Assembly: GCA_963832715.1 (NCBI GenBank)
Contig: CAWHVB010000003.1
Span: forward strand, 124,001 to 188,000
Direction: 5' to 3'
DNA length: 64,000 bases
Source of the DNA: DATFVA01 sp963832715
GTDB taxonomy: Bacteria > Bacteroidota > Ignavibacteria > Ignavibacteriales > Ignavibacteriaceae
Shown here: piece by piece, positions 20,112-28,690 of the stretch
How the letters are laid out: every line of letters starts with the position of its first letter
Position numbering within the stretch: the first letter of the stretch is position 1
Notes under the pieces: model-generated
Database searches by the model: none
The model's input: the letters and a program-made list of their open reading frames with translations, nothing else
What the model was told of the DNA's origin: nothing
Made by a program: the position numbers and the translations under genes

Positions 20112-20912
20112 ATGATAAGGATAATTACCGGCGCACTTATATTTATTTCATTTTTATTCGCGTCCTGCGAAAATATTACTAATGTAGATTCAGCTGTCGC
20201 ATATAAAGAATATACCGTGGTAAACGCTGAACTATCTGCTTATAAAAAATTTGAAGGTGTGAGGATAACTCACACGCTGCCTCTCGGTGTTCAATATGAT
20301 ATTCAGAAAGCAGAGATAAAGAATGCGCTCGTTTATCTGCTGGAGGATGGAAAGAGAGTTATAACTTTACATTATAGTGCAGAGGGCCGCTACTATCCTG
20401 TTGAAGATCTTTATCCGGCATATGGGACATACTATGAACTTTTTATAAAAATTGACGGCAGATCAATTTATGGTAAAACGTATGTACCGGAATCACCAGA
20501 GATTGTTGTAACAAATAACGAAGGGAATAACTACATCTCAGCTATTGTAAATGCCGAACCCGGCGAAGCATATGCTGCTGTCTGGCGCATTGCAATCGGC
20601 AGCGGACAACCGGATGAAATGGCCTCCGATTTTTATTCCGTAGAATCCGCAGATCATTTCCCCTCCACACTGGTAGTCAGAACGATGGACATTTCTCCTC
20701 CCTTTAATTCTACTGCATATAGTGATAAATATTTTATTCAGGTATATGCTTTTGATAAAGATTATAAAGATTATTTTATATCAAAAAAGAATAGCGATAA
20801 GGTCACTAATACTTTTACATCCGGCGGAGGACCGGTGTCATGGAATGTCTATGGAGAGAATGTAATCGGAATTTTTATCGGTATGACTGTAGGTAACGCA
20901 ATACGTCTATGA
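20112..20912 (+). CDS. DUF4249-like lipoprotein, first copy
   Basis: 266-residue lipoprotein with a signal sequence ending at lipobox LFASC. The body is beta-rich: an early segment EYTVVNAELSAYKKFEGVRI, then a C-terminal block FTSGGGPVSWNVYGEN. The arrangement (lipoprotein directly after a TonB receptor, with an N-terminal transthyretin-like sandwich) resembles DUF4249 lipoproteins, but the assignment is by pattern only. It overlaps the next gene by four bases (ATGA). A clear paralogue lies at 21994-22794. Likely surface or periplasmic partner of the receptor. Confidence 0.75.
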   Translation: MIRIITGALIFISFLFASCENITNVDSAVAYKEYTVVNAELSAYKKFEGVRITHTLPLGVQYDIQKAEIKNALVYLLEDGKRVITLHYSAEGRYYPVEDLYPAYGTYYELFIKIDGRSIYGKTYVPESPEIVVTNNEGNNYISAIVNAEPGEAYAAVWRIAIGSGQPDEMASDFYSVESADHFPSTLVVRTMDISPPFNSTAYSDKYFIQVYAFDKDYKDYFISKKNSDKVTNTFTSGGGPVSWNVYGENVIGIFIGMTVGNAIRL

Positions 20913-21961
20913 ATAAGGTATCTAAAATATTTTTAGTAGGCCTGATGCTTTCTGTATTAGTTGCAGGATGTCTTAAAGATAAGATAACTCCTGTAACCGA
21001 AACTTCTTTGAATGATTCAGCCACTTTATTGTTTTTTCTTGAAGATGGAAGAGATTACTTCAACTCATCCTCAATGCCTTCATTCGTAAGTGCTGATGAA
21101 GTTGATTCCAATCTTCAAACTTATCTTCTCCTTGATATAAGATCTCCGGAGGAATTTGCAGCAGGTCATATTGCCGGGGCACAAAACATACCCCATTCCG
21201 GATTGATTTCATACCTTCAAAACACCGATTCTTTTCAATACGCAAAAATTATTATCATTAGCGGCAACGGTCAATCATCAGCCTTCTATACGTGTCTCCT
21301 TCAGCTTTACGGTTATGAGAATATTTATTCTCTTGAATATGGTATGGCTTCATGGAATATGGTCTTTGCCGGTCAATGGCTGGATGCAATAGATAATAAA
21401 GATCTTAGCAGGTTTACATCCGATATTGTTTCGAAACCCGGATATACTCCCCTGCCCGGGGTTGAGCTTGGAGACGGAAATCTGTTTGATGCTGTGCAAA
21501 ACAGGATCAGGGATATACTTAATACTGATTATGAAGATAACCTTACAGGAACTCATGGAACAGCTACTATTGATTATTCGTACCTTGTTTCTGCAGAAAT
21601 TTCTCTTCAGTATTACATTATCTGCTACAATTCAGGTCCGCTTTATAAAGATTTTATTTCCGGAATAGGTCACCCGCCAGGAGCAGTACGATATACTCCC
21701 CCGCCTTCCGGAATCGACCTGAGCAGTGCTTCATATCTGCAGACTATTCCTTCACAGAAAAAGATTGCAATATATTCTACAGACGGACAGCTGAGTGCAT
21801 TTGCAGCGGCGTATCTTCGGGTACTCGGATATGATGCCCAATCAGTGATGTTTGGCGCAAATAATATATTTTATACTCTCCTGGCTGCTGCTCCGGGACT
21901 AAGTAATGAAGCATTTTCAGAATCGAAAATCAGAGATTATCCGTTTGTCACAGGGAATTAA
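20909..21961 (+). CDS. Lipoprotein with two rhodanese-like domains lacking the catalytic Cys, first copy
   Basis: 350 residues, lipobox Cys21 (VLVAGC). Domain 1 (about 58-160) has the rhodanese entry LLLDIRSPEEFAAGHIAGA. At the catalytic loop, where a rhodanese has CRSGNRSA, it has SGNGQSSA with Ser118. Domain 2 (about 215-325) ends IAIYSTDGQLSAFAAAYL, with Ser290 at the Cys position. Neither domain should perform sulfur transfer by the standard mechanism. The lipid anchor places it in the envelope. It overlaps the preceding lipoprotein gene by ATGA. The paralogue at 22791-23840 has the same changes, so the loss is shared rather than a random mutation. Confidence 0.82.
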   Translation: MNKVSKIFLVGLMLSVLVAGCLKDKITPVTETSLNDSATLLFFLEDGRDYFNSSSMPSFVSADEVDSNLQTYLLLDIRSPEEFAAGHIAGAQNIPHSGLISYLQNTDSFQYAKIIIISGNGQSSAFYTCLLQLYGYENIYSLEYGMASWNMVFAGQWLDAIDNKDLSRFTSDIVSKPGYTPLPGVELGDGNLFDAVQNRIRDILNTDYEDNLTGTHGTATIDYSYLVSAEISLQYYIICYNSGPLYKDFISGIGHPPGAVRYTPPPSGIDLSSASYLQTIPSQKKIAIYSTDGQLSAFAAAYLRVLGYDAQSVMFGANNIFYTLLAAAPGLSNEAFSESKIRDYPFVTGN

Positions 21962-21993
21962 ATTTATAAGATGTATTTCATAATTATGCTAAA

Positions 21994-22794
21994 ATGAAGA
22001 AGATATTTAACATATTTCTGCTGGTCGTTTCCCTGCTGTTTACTTCCTGCGAGACGAGTACGGACGTAAACGGCGGAGTACCTTACAAAGAATATACAGT
22101 CATCAATGCTCAGCTTTCTGCTTACAAAGTTTTTAATGGGGTGTTCATAACACATACACTACCGCTGAATGTTCCTTATGATATTAAGAAAGCAGAAATA
22201 AAAAATGCTATCGCCTACGTGCTTGAAGCGGGCACAAGAGTAATTCCTTTACATTACTTTGCCGACGGTTTATATAAACCGATAAGAACAGTAGCCCTGC
22301 TCCCCCAAACTGAATATGAACTTTTTGTGAGTATAAATAATAAAACTATTTATAGTAAAACACTCGTCCCGGATGTACCTGATATTGCCGGTGTTTCCAA
22401 TGTTTTGAATAATTACCTCTCTGCACGCGTGACAGCCAAGCCGGGAGAAGCATACGGTGCAGCCTGGATAGTATCAGGCGGAGGAGGACAGCCTGCAGAA
22501 AAAGCCGATGATTTTTTCTCCATAGAAACATCTGATCAATACCCTGGAGATGTGCTGGTAAGGACACAGAATATACCGCCGCCTTATAATACAAGCACAT
22601 ACAGCGACAGGTTCTTTATCCAGGTATACGCCTTCGATAAGGCTTATAAAAATTATTTCCTTACAAAAACCAACAGTAGTCAGATAAATAATACTTTTAC
22701 TTCAGGCGGAGGACCGGTTGTATGGAATGTTTATGGAGAAGATGTAATCGGCCTCTTTATCGGGATGACGGAAGGGACGCTGGCACATCCATGA
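21994..22794 (+). CDS. DUF4249-like lipoprotein, second copy
   Basis: 266-residue paralogue of the gene at 20112-20912 with the same length and the same order of blocks. It has a signal sequence ending LLFTSC, then PYKEYTVINAQLSAYKVFNG, KAEIKNAIAYVLEAG, RFFIQVYAFDKAYKNYF and FTSGGGPVVWNVYGEDVIG. It arose with its downstream partner by tandem duplication of a two-gene unit. It overlaps the next gene by ATGA. Function unknown; probably an envelope partner of the upstream TonB receptor. Confidence 0.78.
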   Translation: MKKIFNIFLLVVSLLFTSCETSTDVNGGVPYKEYTVINAQLSAYKVFNGVFITHTLPLNVPYDIKKAEIKNAIAYVLEAGTRVIPLHYFADGLYKPIRTVALLPQTEYELFVSINNKTIYSKTLVPDVPDIAGVSNVLNNYLSARVTAKPGEAYGAAWIVSGGGGQPAEKADDFFSIETSDQYPGDVLVRTQNIPPPYNTSTYSDRFFIQVYAFDKAYKNYFLTKTNSSQINNTFTSGGGPVVWNVYGEDVIGLFIGMTEGTLAHP

Positions 22795-23840
22795 AAAATG
22801 CTTTAGTAGTTTTACTTCTCTTCCCTATATTGATTTTTTCCGGGTGTATCAAGGATACAGTCAACAATCCGGATTCAGGTGCTTCGCTAAACGATAATGC
22901 AAAATTATTGTTTTATCTTGAAGATGAAGGTGATTACATAAATTCAAATGAGATGCCTTCTCTTGCTGACGTTGACGAAGTCTACTCTAACCTCCAGATA
23001 TATCTTCTGCTGGATATCCGGCCTCCGGCTGAATTTACAGCAGGTCATATAGAAGGCGCAATAAACAAATCTCATTCCGATTTAATAACTTTTCTCGATA
23101 GTATTGAGCACACTTCATATCCTAAGATTATCATAATCAGCAGAAATGGACAATCATCGGCTTTTTATACAAGCCTTCTCCGTTTGTACGGTTTTCAGAA
23201 TGTTTTCTCGATGAGCTACGGAATGGCTGCCTGGAACCAGGAGTTTTCATCTCAATGGCTCGCTGCACGCAGTCAGAATGAGAATCTACTGACGTCATTT
23301 AATCTCGAGTACGTGCCAAAACCCGATTATAGTCCCTTACCATCTGTTACACTTGAAAGCGGTTCTCTGCCTGAGGCTGTAAAAAAAAGGATCGGCCAGG
23401 TTATGCAGGAAAATTATGAGGATAACCTTACCGGGGGATCGGGCTATGCAACAGTTGATTTTCAAAACCTTATGCTGAATTTTAATGAATACTTTATTGT
23501 TTGTTATGATGAGGGATTATTATACAGGCAGCTGATCCTTCATATCGCCCATCCCCCGGGAGCTGTACTTTATTCACCCCCGCCTATCTCGTCGGACCTC
23601 AGCAGCACCACCTATCTTCAGACTCTGCCGTCAGACAGAAAGATCGCATTTTACTCAACCGACGGTCAGTTAAGTGCTTTTGCAGCGGCATACCTCAAGG
23701 TGCTTGGGTATAATGTAAAATCAATTTTATTTGGTGCAAATAATATGTTTTACGATACTGTACTTGGAGCAGATGGATTGAATAACCAAGCATTTACAAC
23801 AAGCAAAATTAAAAATTATCCATATGTGACCGGGAATTAA
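22791..23840 (+). CDS. Lipoprotein with two rhodanese-like domains lacking the catalytic Cys, second copy
   Basis: 349 residues from the ATG at 22791; this start gives a proper signal peptide and lipobox (ILIFSGC, Cys19) and the same ATGA overlap as the first copy. Domain 1 has LLLDIRPPAEFTAGHIEGA and the loop SRNGQSSA with Ser117 where rhodaneses have Cys. Domain 2 has FYSTDGQLSAFAAAYL with Ser289. Both paralogues also share a Cys in the middle segment (YFIVCYDEG / YYIICYNSG), at the position of the Asp of the usual rhodanese D-V-R motif. Probably a non-catalytic binding or structural lipoprotein. Confidence 0.82.
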   Translation: MKNALVVLLLFPILIFSGCIKDTVNNPDSGASLNDNAKLLFYLEDEGDYINSNEMPSLADVDEVYSNLQIYLLLDIRPPAEFTAGHIEGAINKSHSDLITFLDSIEHTSYPKIIIISRNGQSSAFYTSLLRLYGFQNVFSMSYGMAAWNQEFSSQWLAARSQNENLLTSFNLEYVPKPDYSPLPSVTLESGSLPEAVKKRIGQVMQENYEDNLTGGSGYATVDFQNLMLNFNEYFIVCYDEGLLYRQLILHIAHPPGAVLYSPPPISSDLSSTTYLQTLPSDRKIAFYSTDGQLSAFAAAYLKVLGYNVKSILFGANNMFYDTVLGADGLNNQAFTTSKIKNYPYVTGN

Positions 23841-23957
23841 TTTCCACCACAGGGTTAAAGATTTTGGCAGGTGTTATTGCATCCCACCCTGTTCTCATCT
23901 TTTCTTTCATTTTTTTTGTAATTTTATTCTTAGTTATTCTTTTAGAAGAAATATTAT

Positions 23958-24644
23958 ATGACAACTGACCATAACCTGGAAAAATTAGCTGCCGGCGAAA
24001 GAGCAGTTGAGTTTATAAAAGATGGTATGCTTCTCGGACTCGGTACCGGCTCAACGGTGTATTATACCATTAAAAAAATTGGTGAACTTGTGCGGGAGGG
24101 AATGAATCTTTCGGCTGTGTCCACCTCTTCAGCAACTTCGCAGCTGGCATCTTCTCTCGGCATAGAAATACTTCCCTTCAATGAGATTACCAGAACAGAT
24201 CTGACGATAGATGGTGCCGATGAAGTAGATCCTGATCTTAATGGTATAAAAGGCGGAGGAGGTGCATTATTATATGAGAAACTCGTTGCTGAAGTGTCGG
24301 ATAAAATAATCTGGGTAGTAGATTCCGGCAAACAAGTTGATAAACTCGGGAAATTTCCCCTGCCGGTAGAGGTGGTCCGGTACGGACTTAACCAGGTTCT
24401 AAGGCAGTTTACCGAAAGAGATTATAAGCCTGTTCTCCGAATTAAGGAAGGCAAGCCCTATGTGACCGATGCCGGTAATTTTATTGTTGACCTCAATCTC
24501 AAAGTAATCCATAATCCGGAAGAATTAAACCGCGAACTTAAACTATTAACAGGCGTGGTCGAAACCGGTTTGTTCCTCAAACTTGCGGACAAAGTGATAA
24601 TAGGCAGAGGCAATAAAACTGAAATAATTTCACGGGACTTCTGA
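23958..24644 (+). CDS. rpiA: Ribose-5-phosphate isomerase A
   Basis: Interconverts ribulose-5-phosphate and ribose-5-phosphate in the pentose phosphate pathway, 228 residues. Family motifs are GLGTGSTVYYTIKKIGEL (phosphate loop), DGADEVDPDLNGIKGGGGAL (active-site Asp and Gly-rich loop) and WVVDSGKQVDKLG. Full length. It lies 117 bp after the envelope locus and 4 bp before the PLP-enzyme gene, with which it is probably co-transcribed. Confidence 0.95.
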   Translation: MTTDHNLEKLAAGERAVEFIKDGMLLGLGTGSTVYYTIKKIGELVREGMNLSAVSTSSATSQLASSLGIEILPFNEITRTDLTIDGADEVDPDLNGIKGGGGALLYEKLVAEVSDKIIWVVDSGKQVDKLGKFPLPVEVVRYGLNQVLRQFTERDYKPVLRIKEGKPYVTDAGNFIVDLNLKVIHNPEELNRELKLLTGVVETGLFLKLADKVIIGRGNKTEIISRDF

Positions 24645-24648
24645 TAAG

Positions 24649-25563
24649 ATGACTGTAGAAGAAAAAGTTCTGTCATTTCCGCTTGAACAGGCCCCCCTGG
24701 TAAAAGTTAGTGATCCCCTACTCGAAAAAAATAAAATCTCACTCTATATAAAAAGAGAAGATCTGATTCATCCGTACGTTTTCGGCAACAAATGGTATAA
24801 ACTGAAATACAACCTGATCGAGGCAGCCAAACAGAATAAAAAGACCTTATTAACTTTCGGAGGAGCATATTCCAATCACATTTATGCGGTTGCTGCCGCT
24901 GGTTCAATATTCGGATTTAAAACCATCGGTATTATCCGTGGAGAAGAACACCTGCCCCTTAACCCGGTATTAAACTTCGCCAGGAAAAGAAATATGCTGA
25001 TTAATTATGTCAGCAGAACCGATTACAGGAAAAGATCAGACGAAGATTTCATCGCAAAACTGCACAAAGTTTACGGGAACTTTTATCTTCTGCCCGAAGG
25101 CGGTACTAATGAGTTTGCAGTAAAAGGATGTGCCGAGATCCCTTCCACGATAAATGTTAAATATGAATACATCTGCACTGCCTGTGGAACCGGCGGTACA
25201 ATTGCAGGCCTGATTGCAGGGGCGTTACCGGGCACAATGGTGCTTGGATTCCCGGTATTAAAAGGCGCTTCATTTCTTAAGGAAAAAACTGCTGAACTGC
25301 TTGCCCCGCTTAAAAGATCGCAGTCATATAATTATGAAATGTTTATGGATTATCATTTTGGCGGATATGCAAAATCAGATAATACCCTGACTTCATTCAT
25401 TCAGGATTTTAATAAGAAAAATAATTTTATGCCGGACAGCATTTATTTTGGAAAGATGCTTTTCGGCATATATGATCTGATCAGGAAAGGTTATTTTAAA
25501 AAGAATAAAACGATTGTCGCTCTCAACAGTGCCCCAGTTGAGAACCATGTTTTATCCATTTAG
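24649..25563 (+). CDS. PLP-dependent D-cysteine desulfhydrase / ACC deaminase family protein
   Basis: 304-residue fold-type II PLP enzyme. The PLP lysine is in YVFGNKWYKLKYN (about residue 44). TFGGAYSNHIYAVAAAG is the substrate loop and CGTGGTIAGLIAG the phosphate-binding loop. Family members open cyclopropane or release H2S/ammonia from D-cysteine; the precise substrate cannot be read here. It starts four bases after rpiA. Its 3' end overlaps a small antisense ORF by about 40 bp. Confidence 0.85.
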   Translation: MTVEEKVLSFPLEQAPLVKVSDPLLEKNKISLYIKREDLIHPYVFGNKWYKLKYNLIEAAKQNKKTLLTFGGAYSNHIYAVAAAGSIFGFKTIGIIRGEEHLPLNPVLNFARKRNMLINYVSRTDYRKRSDEDFIAKLHKVYGNFYLLPEGGTNEFAVKGCAEIPSTINVKYEYICTACGTGGTIAGLIAGALPGTMVLGFPVLKGASFLKEKTAELLAPLKRSQSYNYEMFMDYHFGGYAKSDNTLTSFIQDFNKKNNFMPDSIYFGKMLFGIYDLIRKGYFKKNKTIVALNSAPVENHVLSI

Positions 25564-25747
25564 TTTTGTGTATTCTGAATTCCTCAAGGTAAGAATTCCT
25601 TGTAAGGACTTCTTCCCTGAATTTTTGTTCGTCCAGTTTCAGTTTCCGAAAGCGTTCTTCAAGATATTCCATAAATTCTTTTTCACTGAAACCCTTGGTG
25701 TTTTCATTATTCTGAGATTTTTTTTCATCCCTTTTCATGGCTGCCAT
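25523..25747 (-). CDS. Small charged hypothetical protein, 74 residues
   Basis: The ORF encodes a Lys/Glu-rich, probably helical protein (FSEKEFMEYLEERFRKLK, then EEFRIHKTKWIKHG). Its composition looks like coding sequence, whereas the opposite frame is hydrophobic and Phe-rich. It overlaps the last 41 bases of the convergent PLP-enzyme gene. No known family recognised. Two candidate starts lie close together (codons 1 and 4), with only a weak ribosome site. Confidence 0.45.
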   Translation of the reverse strand: MAAMKRDEKKSQNNENTKGFSEKEFMEYLEERFRKLKLDEQKFREEVLTRNSYLEEFRIHKTKWIKHGSQLGHC

Positions 25748-25897
25748 CCACTCGATTTATTATTTATACTCAATAATATTATATGCAAAAATCTTTTTCT
25801 TTGCTGTGTCTAATATTACAATATTAACTGTTGTGAAGTGTTAACTAAATGTTAAATCTTTTATTTTCATTTAGTTATAAGATTCGTCCTCTTTTTT
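25748..25897. other. A+T-rich spacer before treY 3' end
   Basis: 150 bp without a recognisable gene, terminator or repeat. It separates the small antisense ORF from the convergent end of the trehalose operon. Confidence 0.3.
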
Positions 25898-28690
25898 TTA
25901 CCCTCTAATCTCACCCACGATTAATGCAGCTGGAAATCTGATAAAAAGACTGCCGATCGAGAGAGCAGAACCATCATCAAAAGTTTCATCTGTGATCAGA
26001 TTCTTCATATGTTTGAGTTCAAAAGGAAGCCTGATGTTTGTATTCTTCCATACGGTTTCGCCCAAGGGAAGATTTCCGGCCTTTAAAAGGCCTGTTAAAA
26101 GCCTCGGTACAGCTATAATTGCAGCCATGTCATCGTTCCTCCGCATATAACAGATAATACTTTTATTATACTCTCCGGCAGCATTAAGAGAAGAATATTT
26201 GCCTTCATGAAAAAGTCCCCTGTATTTTTTCTTTGCTTCGAGCACTTTTTTTATTAAAAACATTTTGACAGCACCGTTTTTCAAATTTGAAAACAAATAT
26301 TTGAACATTTCATTTTTATCAGAACTATTATCTATTTTGTTCATGATCTGCTGTCTCACTTCATAATCCACAGGCCTTCTATTATCCGGATCGACAAGGT
26401 TCAAATCCCATAGCTCGGTTCCCTGATAGAAGTCGGGTATACCCGGACAGGTCATTTTAATGAGCACCTGGGAAAGTGAATTAAATATTCCAAAATGAGA
26501 TACATATTCCTGAAATTCCCTGAAATCCTCAAGAAAAAGGTTAGATTCCGATTCTGTTAATATTCTATCAATAAAAGCAAGAAATGCTTTTTCGTAAGTT
26601 TCATCAGGTTTGACCCATGCTGTATAGATCTTTGCCTCACGTACCACCTTTATAGCATATTCTTTTATTCTTCCTCTGAACGATTCGTATGAGCTTTCAT
26701 CAAAAGGCAGGGCACCGACGAGAGTCTGATACAAAAAGTATTCATCATTATTGTCAGGCAGAAATCTGCCGCCGGATTCTTTCTTATATTTCTGGTTCAT
26801 ATTTCGCCATTTTTTAACCCGCGAATTCCATTCTTCAGGAATTTCAGATAGTACATTTATTCTCGCTCTTACATCCTCACCACGCTTAGTATCGTGAGTT
26901 GATGTTGTATTCAGACTGTTTGGCCATCTGATTCCTCTCTGCCTGATTTTTTTATGGAATTCTCTTAAACTAAGACCAAAATATGAAGGGTTGCCTCCTA
27001 CCTCATTCAAAGAAATTAACCGGTTATAAACATATAATGCGGTATCTTCAAATCCTTTTGCCATTAAAGGACCTGTAAGCTGCTGAAATTTCATTATAAA
27101 ATCGATAGATTTCTGATACAGTTCTTCCGAAAGAGAATGATGCTTGAGTGTAAGCAGTTTCCCGATATAGCCGATTTCGTATTCGATCCTTGGATTATGA
27201 TACTTCAATTCTCCGATAGTTTTTTCGATATAATCAATTTCATCCTCTGTAATCTTTTTTCCGTTTACATATGTTCTGTAAATAGGAAAATGCACCAGTA
27301 TTTCCTCAAGCGCAGTCTTAATGCCATTAAGAGTTATATCAGCACCATAACGGTCCTGTTTAGCTATATCTTCCACAATAAGACTGAGACGTTCTAATTC
27401 TCCTGCCATTCTTGTATTTATGATCAAACGTTTCTTATCAACTACCATTTCATCAAAAGATGAGGCAGTTCTTGTAAATTGTGTATAAATGCGGCTGAAT
27501 TTATTTTCGTTAGAAGTTTTACAGAAGATTCCATTAACGAAGTTCAGAAATTCATATCCGGTTGTCCCTTGAATAGGCCACGAGGCAGGAAGTTTCTCGT
27601 CCCTTTCAAGGATTTTTTCGACAATAAGGTATCTGCTGTCTATTCTTTCCCGCACTCTTTTAAGATATTCTTCAGGATCATAAAGTCCATCTATATGATC
27701 CACCCTGAGACCATCTATTTTCTCTTCCTTGATCAGTTTAAGAATAAGCGAGTGTGTCCGGTTAAAAACTTCTTCATTTTCTATTTTCAGGGATATCAGG
27801 CTACTTATATTGAAAAAACGCCTGTAATTGATTTCTTCGTTTGCTACCTTCCAATAAGCCAGTCTGAAATACTGGTCTGACAGTAATTTATCAAGCGGAT
27901 CAAAACTTTCAGGATTCCCCTTTATGCCGTTATAGATTTTCAATGTTTCGTCAATGTACATTTTTACCTGTTCATCGCTTGAATAAAGTTCCCACAGCAG
28001 CGCTTTAATAAATTTGATCTGATTATATCTTTCATCGATATCTTCATAAGTGGGCAGGAATTTGATTATATGAAGGAGTCCGAGCAGCCTGATTACTGCG
28101 GGATAATTCCGACCAACTTTATTCTGCAGCCTGTCAAATCTAAGGGAAAGTATATCTGAATATGATCCAACTCTGACAGGAAATTTATTTTCATAATAAT
28201 TTATACTAAAGCCTTCTTCGTCATATTGCAGGGAAATCTCCTTACCTTCAAGAGATTCCTGGTAATACCGGCCTAAGAAAGGAGCAAGCATTCTCGGTTT
28301 ATCACCAAAATGACCGTAACTCCACTCCACATCGAAGAAGTTATAAAATCTTGAATCAGGCCCGTTTTCGAGGAGGTCAACAAGCATCTTGTTCTCAAAA
28401 TCAAAGGCCATATGGTTCGGGACGATATCCTGCAGCCAGTGAATTCCCATTTCGTGAGCTTCTGATATAAGCTTATCAAAATCGTCGGCTGAACCGAGTT
28501 CCGGGTTAAGCTGGGTCGGATCTACAACATCGTATCCGTGAGTGCTGCCTTTTGAAGCTTTGAATATCGGGGATGCATAAATATGTGATATCCCCAGCTC
28601 TTTCAAATACGGCAGTATCTTCCTGGCAGAATTGAAGTCAAAGTCTTTGTTAAACTGCAGCCTGTAGGTCGATTCCGGTAAGTTTATCAA
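25898..28690 (-). CDS. treY: Malto-oligosyltrehalose synthase, TTG start
   Basis: GH13 enzyme that converts the reducing-end glucose of maltodextrins into a terminal trehalose unit, 930 residues. Typical motifs are STYRLQFNKDFDF at the N-terminus, GLRVDHIDGLYDPEEYL (nucleophile Asp), IVEKILERDEKLP (acid/base Glu) and TTSTHDTKRGEDVRAR. The frame has TGA four codons upstream of the TTG at 28690 and GGAGGTGA nine bases before it, so TTG is the start. The first 41 bp overlap the GH57 gene. It works with TreZ encoded in the same operon. Confidence 0.94.
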   Translation of the reverse strand: MINLPESTYRLQFNKDFDFNSARKILPYLKELGISHIYASPIFKASKGSTHGYDVVDPTQLNPELGSADDFDKLISEAHEMGIHWLQDIVPNHMAFDFENKMLVDLLENGPDSRFYNFFDVEWSYGHFGDKPRMLAPFLGRYYQESLEGKEISLQYDEEGFSINYYENKFPVRVGSYSDILSLRFDRLQNKVGRNYPAVIRLLGLLHIIKFLPTYEDIDERYNQIKFIKALLWELYSSDEQVKMYIDETLKIYNGIKGNPESFDPLDKLLSDQYFRLAYWKVANEEINYRRFFNISSLISLKIENEEVFNRTHSLILKLIKEEKIDGLRVDHIDGLYDPEEYLKRVRERIDSRYLIVEKILERDEKLPASWPIQGTTGYEFLNFVNGIFCKTSNENKFSRIYTQFTRTASSFDEMVVDKKRLIINTRMAGELERLSLIVEDIAKQDRYGADITLNGIKTALEEILVHFPIYRTYVNGKKITEDEIDYIEKTIGELKYHNPRIEYEIGYIGKLLTLKHHSLSEELYQKSIDFIMKFQQLTGPLMAKGFEDTALYVYNRLISLNEVGGNPSYFGLSLREFHKKIRQRGIRWPNSLNTTSTHDTKRGEDVRARINVLSEIPEEWNSRVKKWRNMNQKYKKESGGRFLPDNNDEYFLYQTLVGALPFDESSYESFRGRIKEYAIKVVREAKIYTAWVKPDETYEKAFLAFIDRILTESESNLFLEDFREFQEYVSHFGIFNSLSQVLIKMTCPGIPDFYQGTELWDLNLVDPDNRRPVDYEVRQQIMNKIDNSSDKNEMFKYLFSNLKNGAVKMFLIKKVLEAKKKYRGLFHEGKYSSLNAAGEYNKSIICYMRRNDDMAAIIAVPRLLTGLLKAGNLPLGETVWKNTNIRLPFELKHMKNLITDETFDDGSALSIGSLFIRFPAALIVGEIRG

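Noticed and set aside
20909..23840. Active sulfurtransferase function for the rhodanese lipoproteins
   Set aside because: All four catalytic-loop positions are Ser, so standard thiosulfate sulfurtransferase chemistry is not expected.
17795..23840. Sus-type polysaccharide utilisation locus
   Set aside because: No SusD-like lipoprotein, glycoside hydrolase or sensor gene accompanies the TonB receptor.
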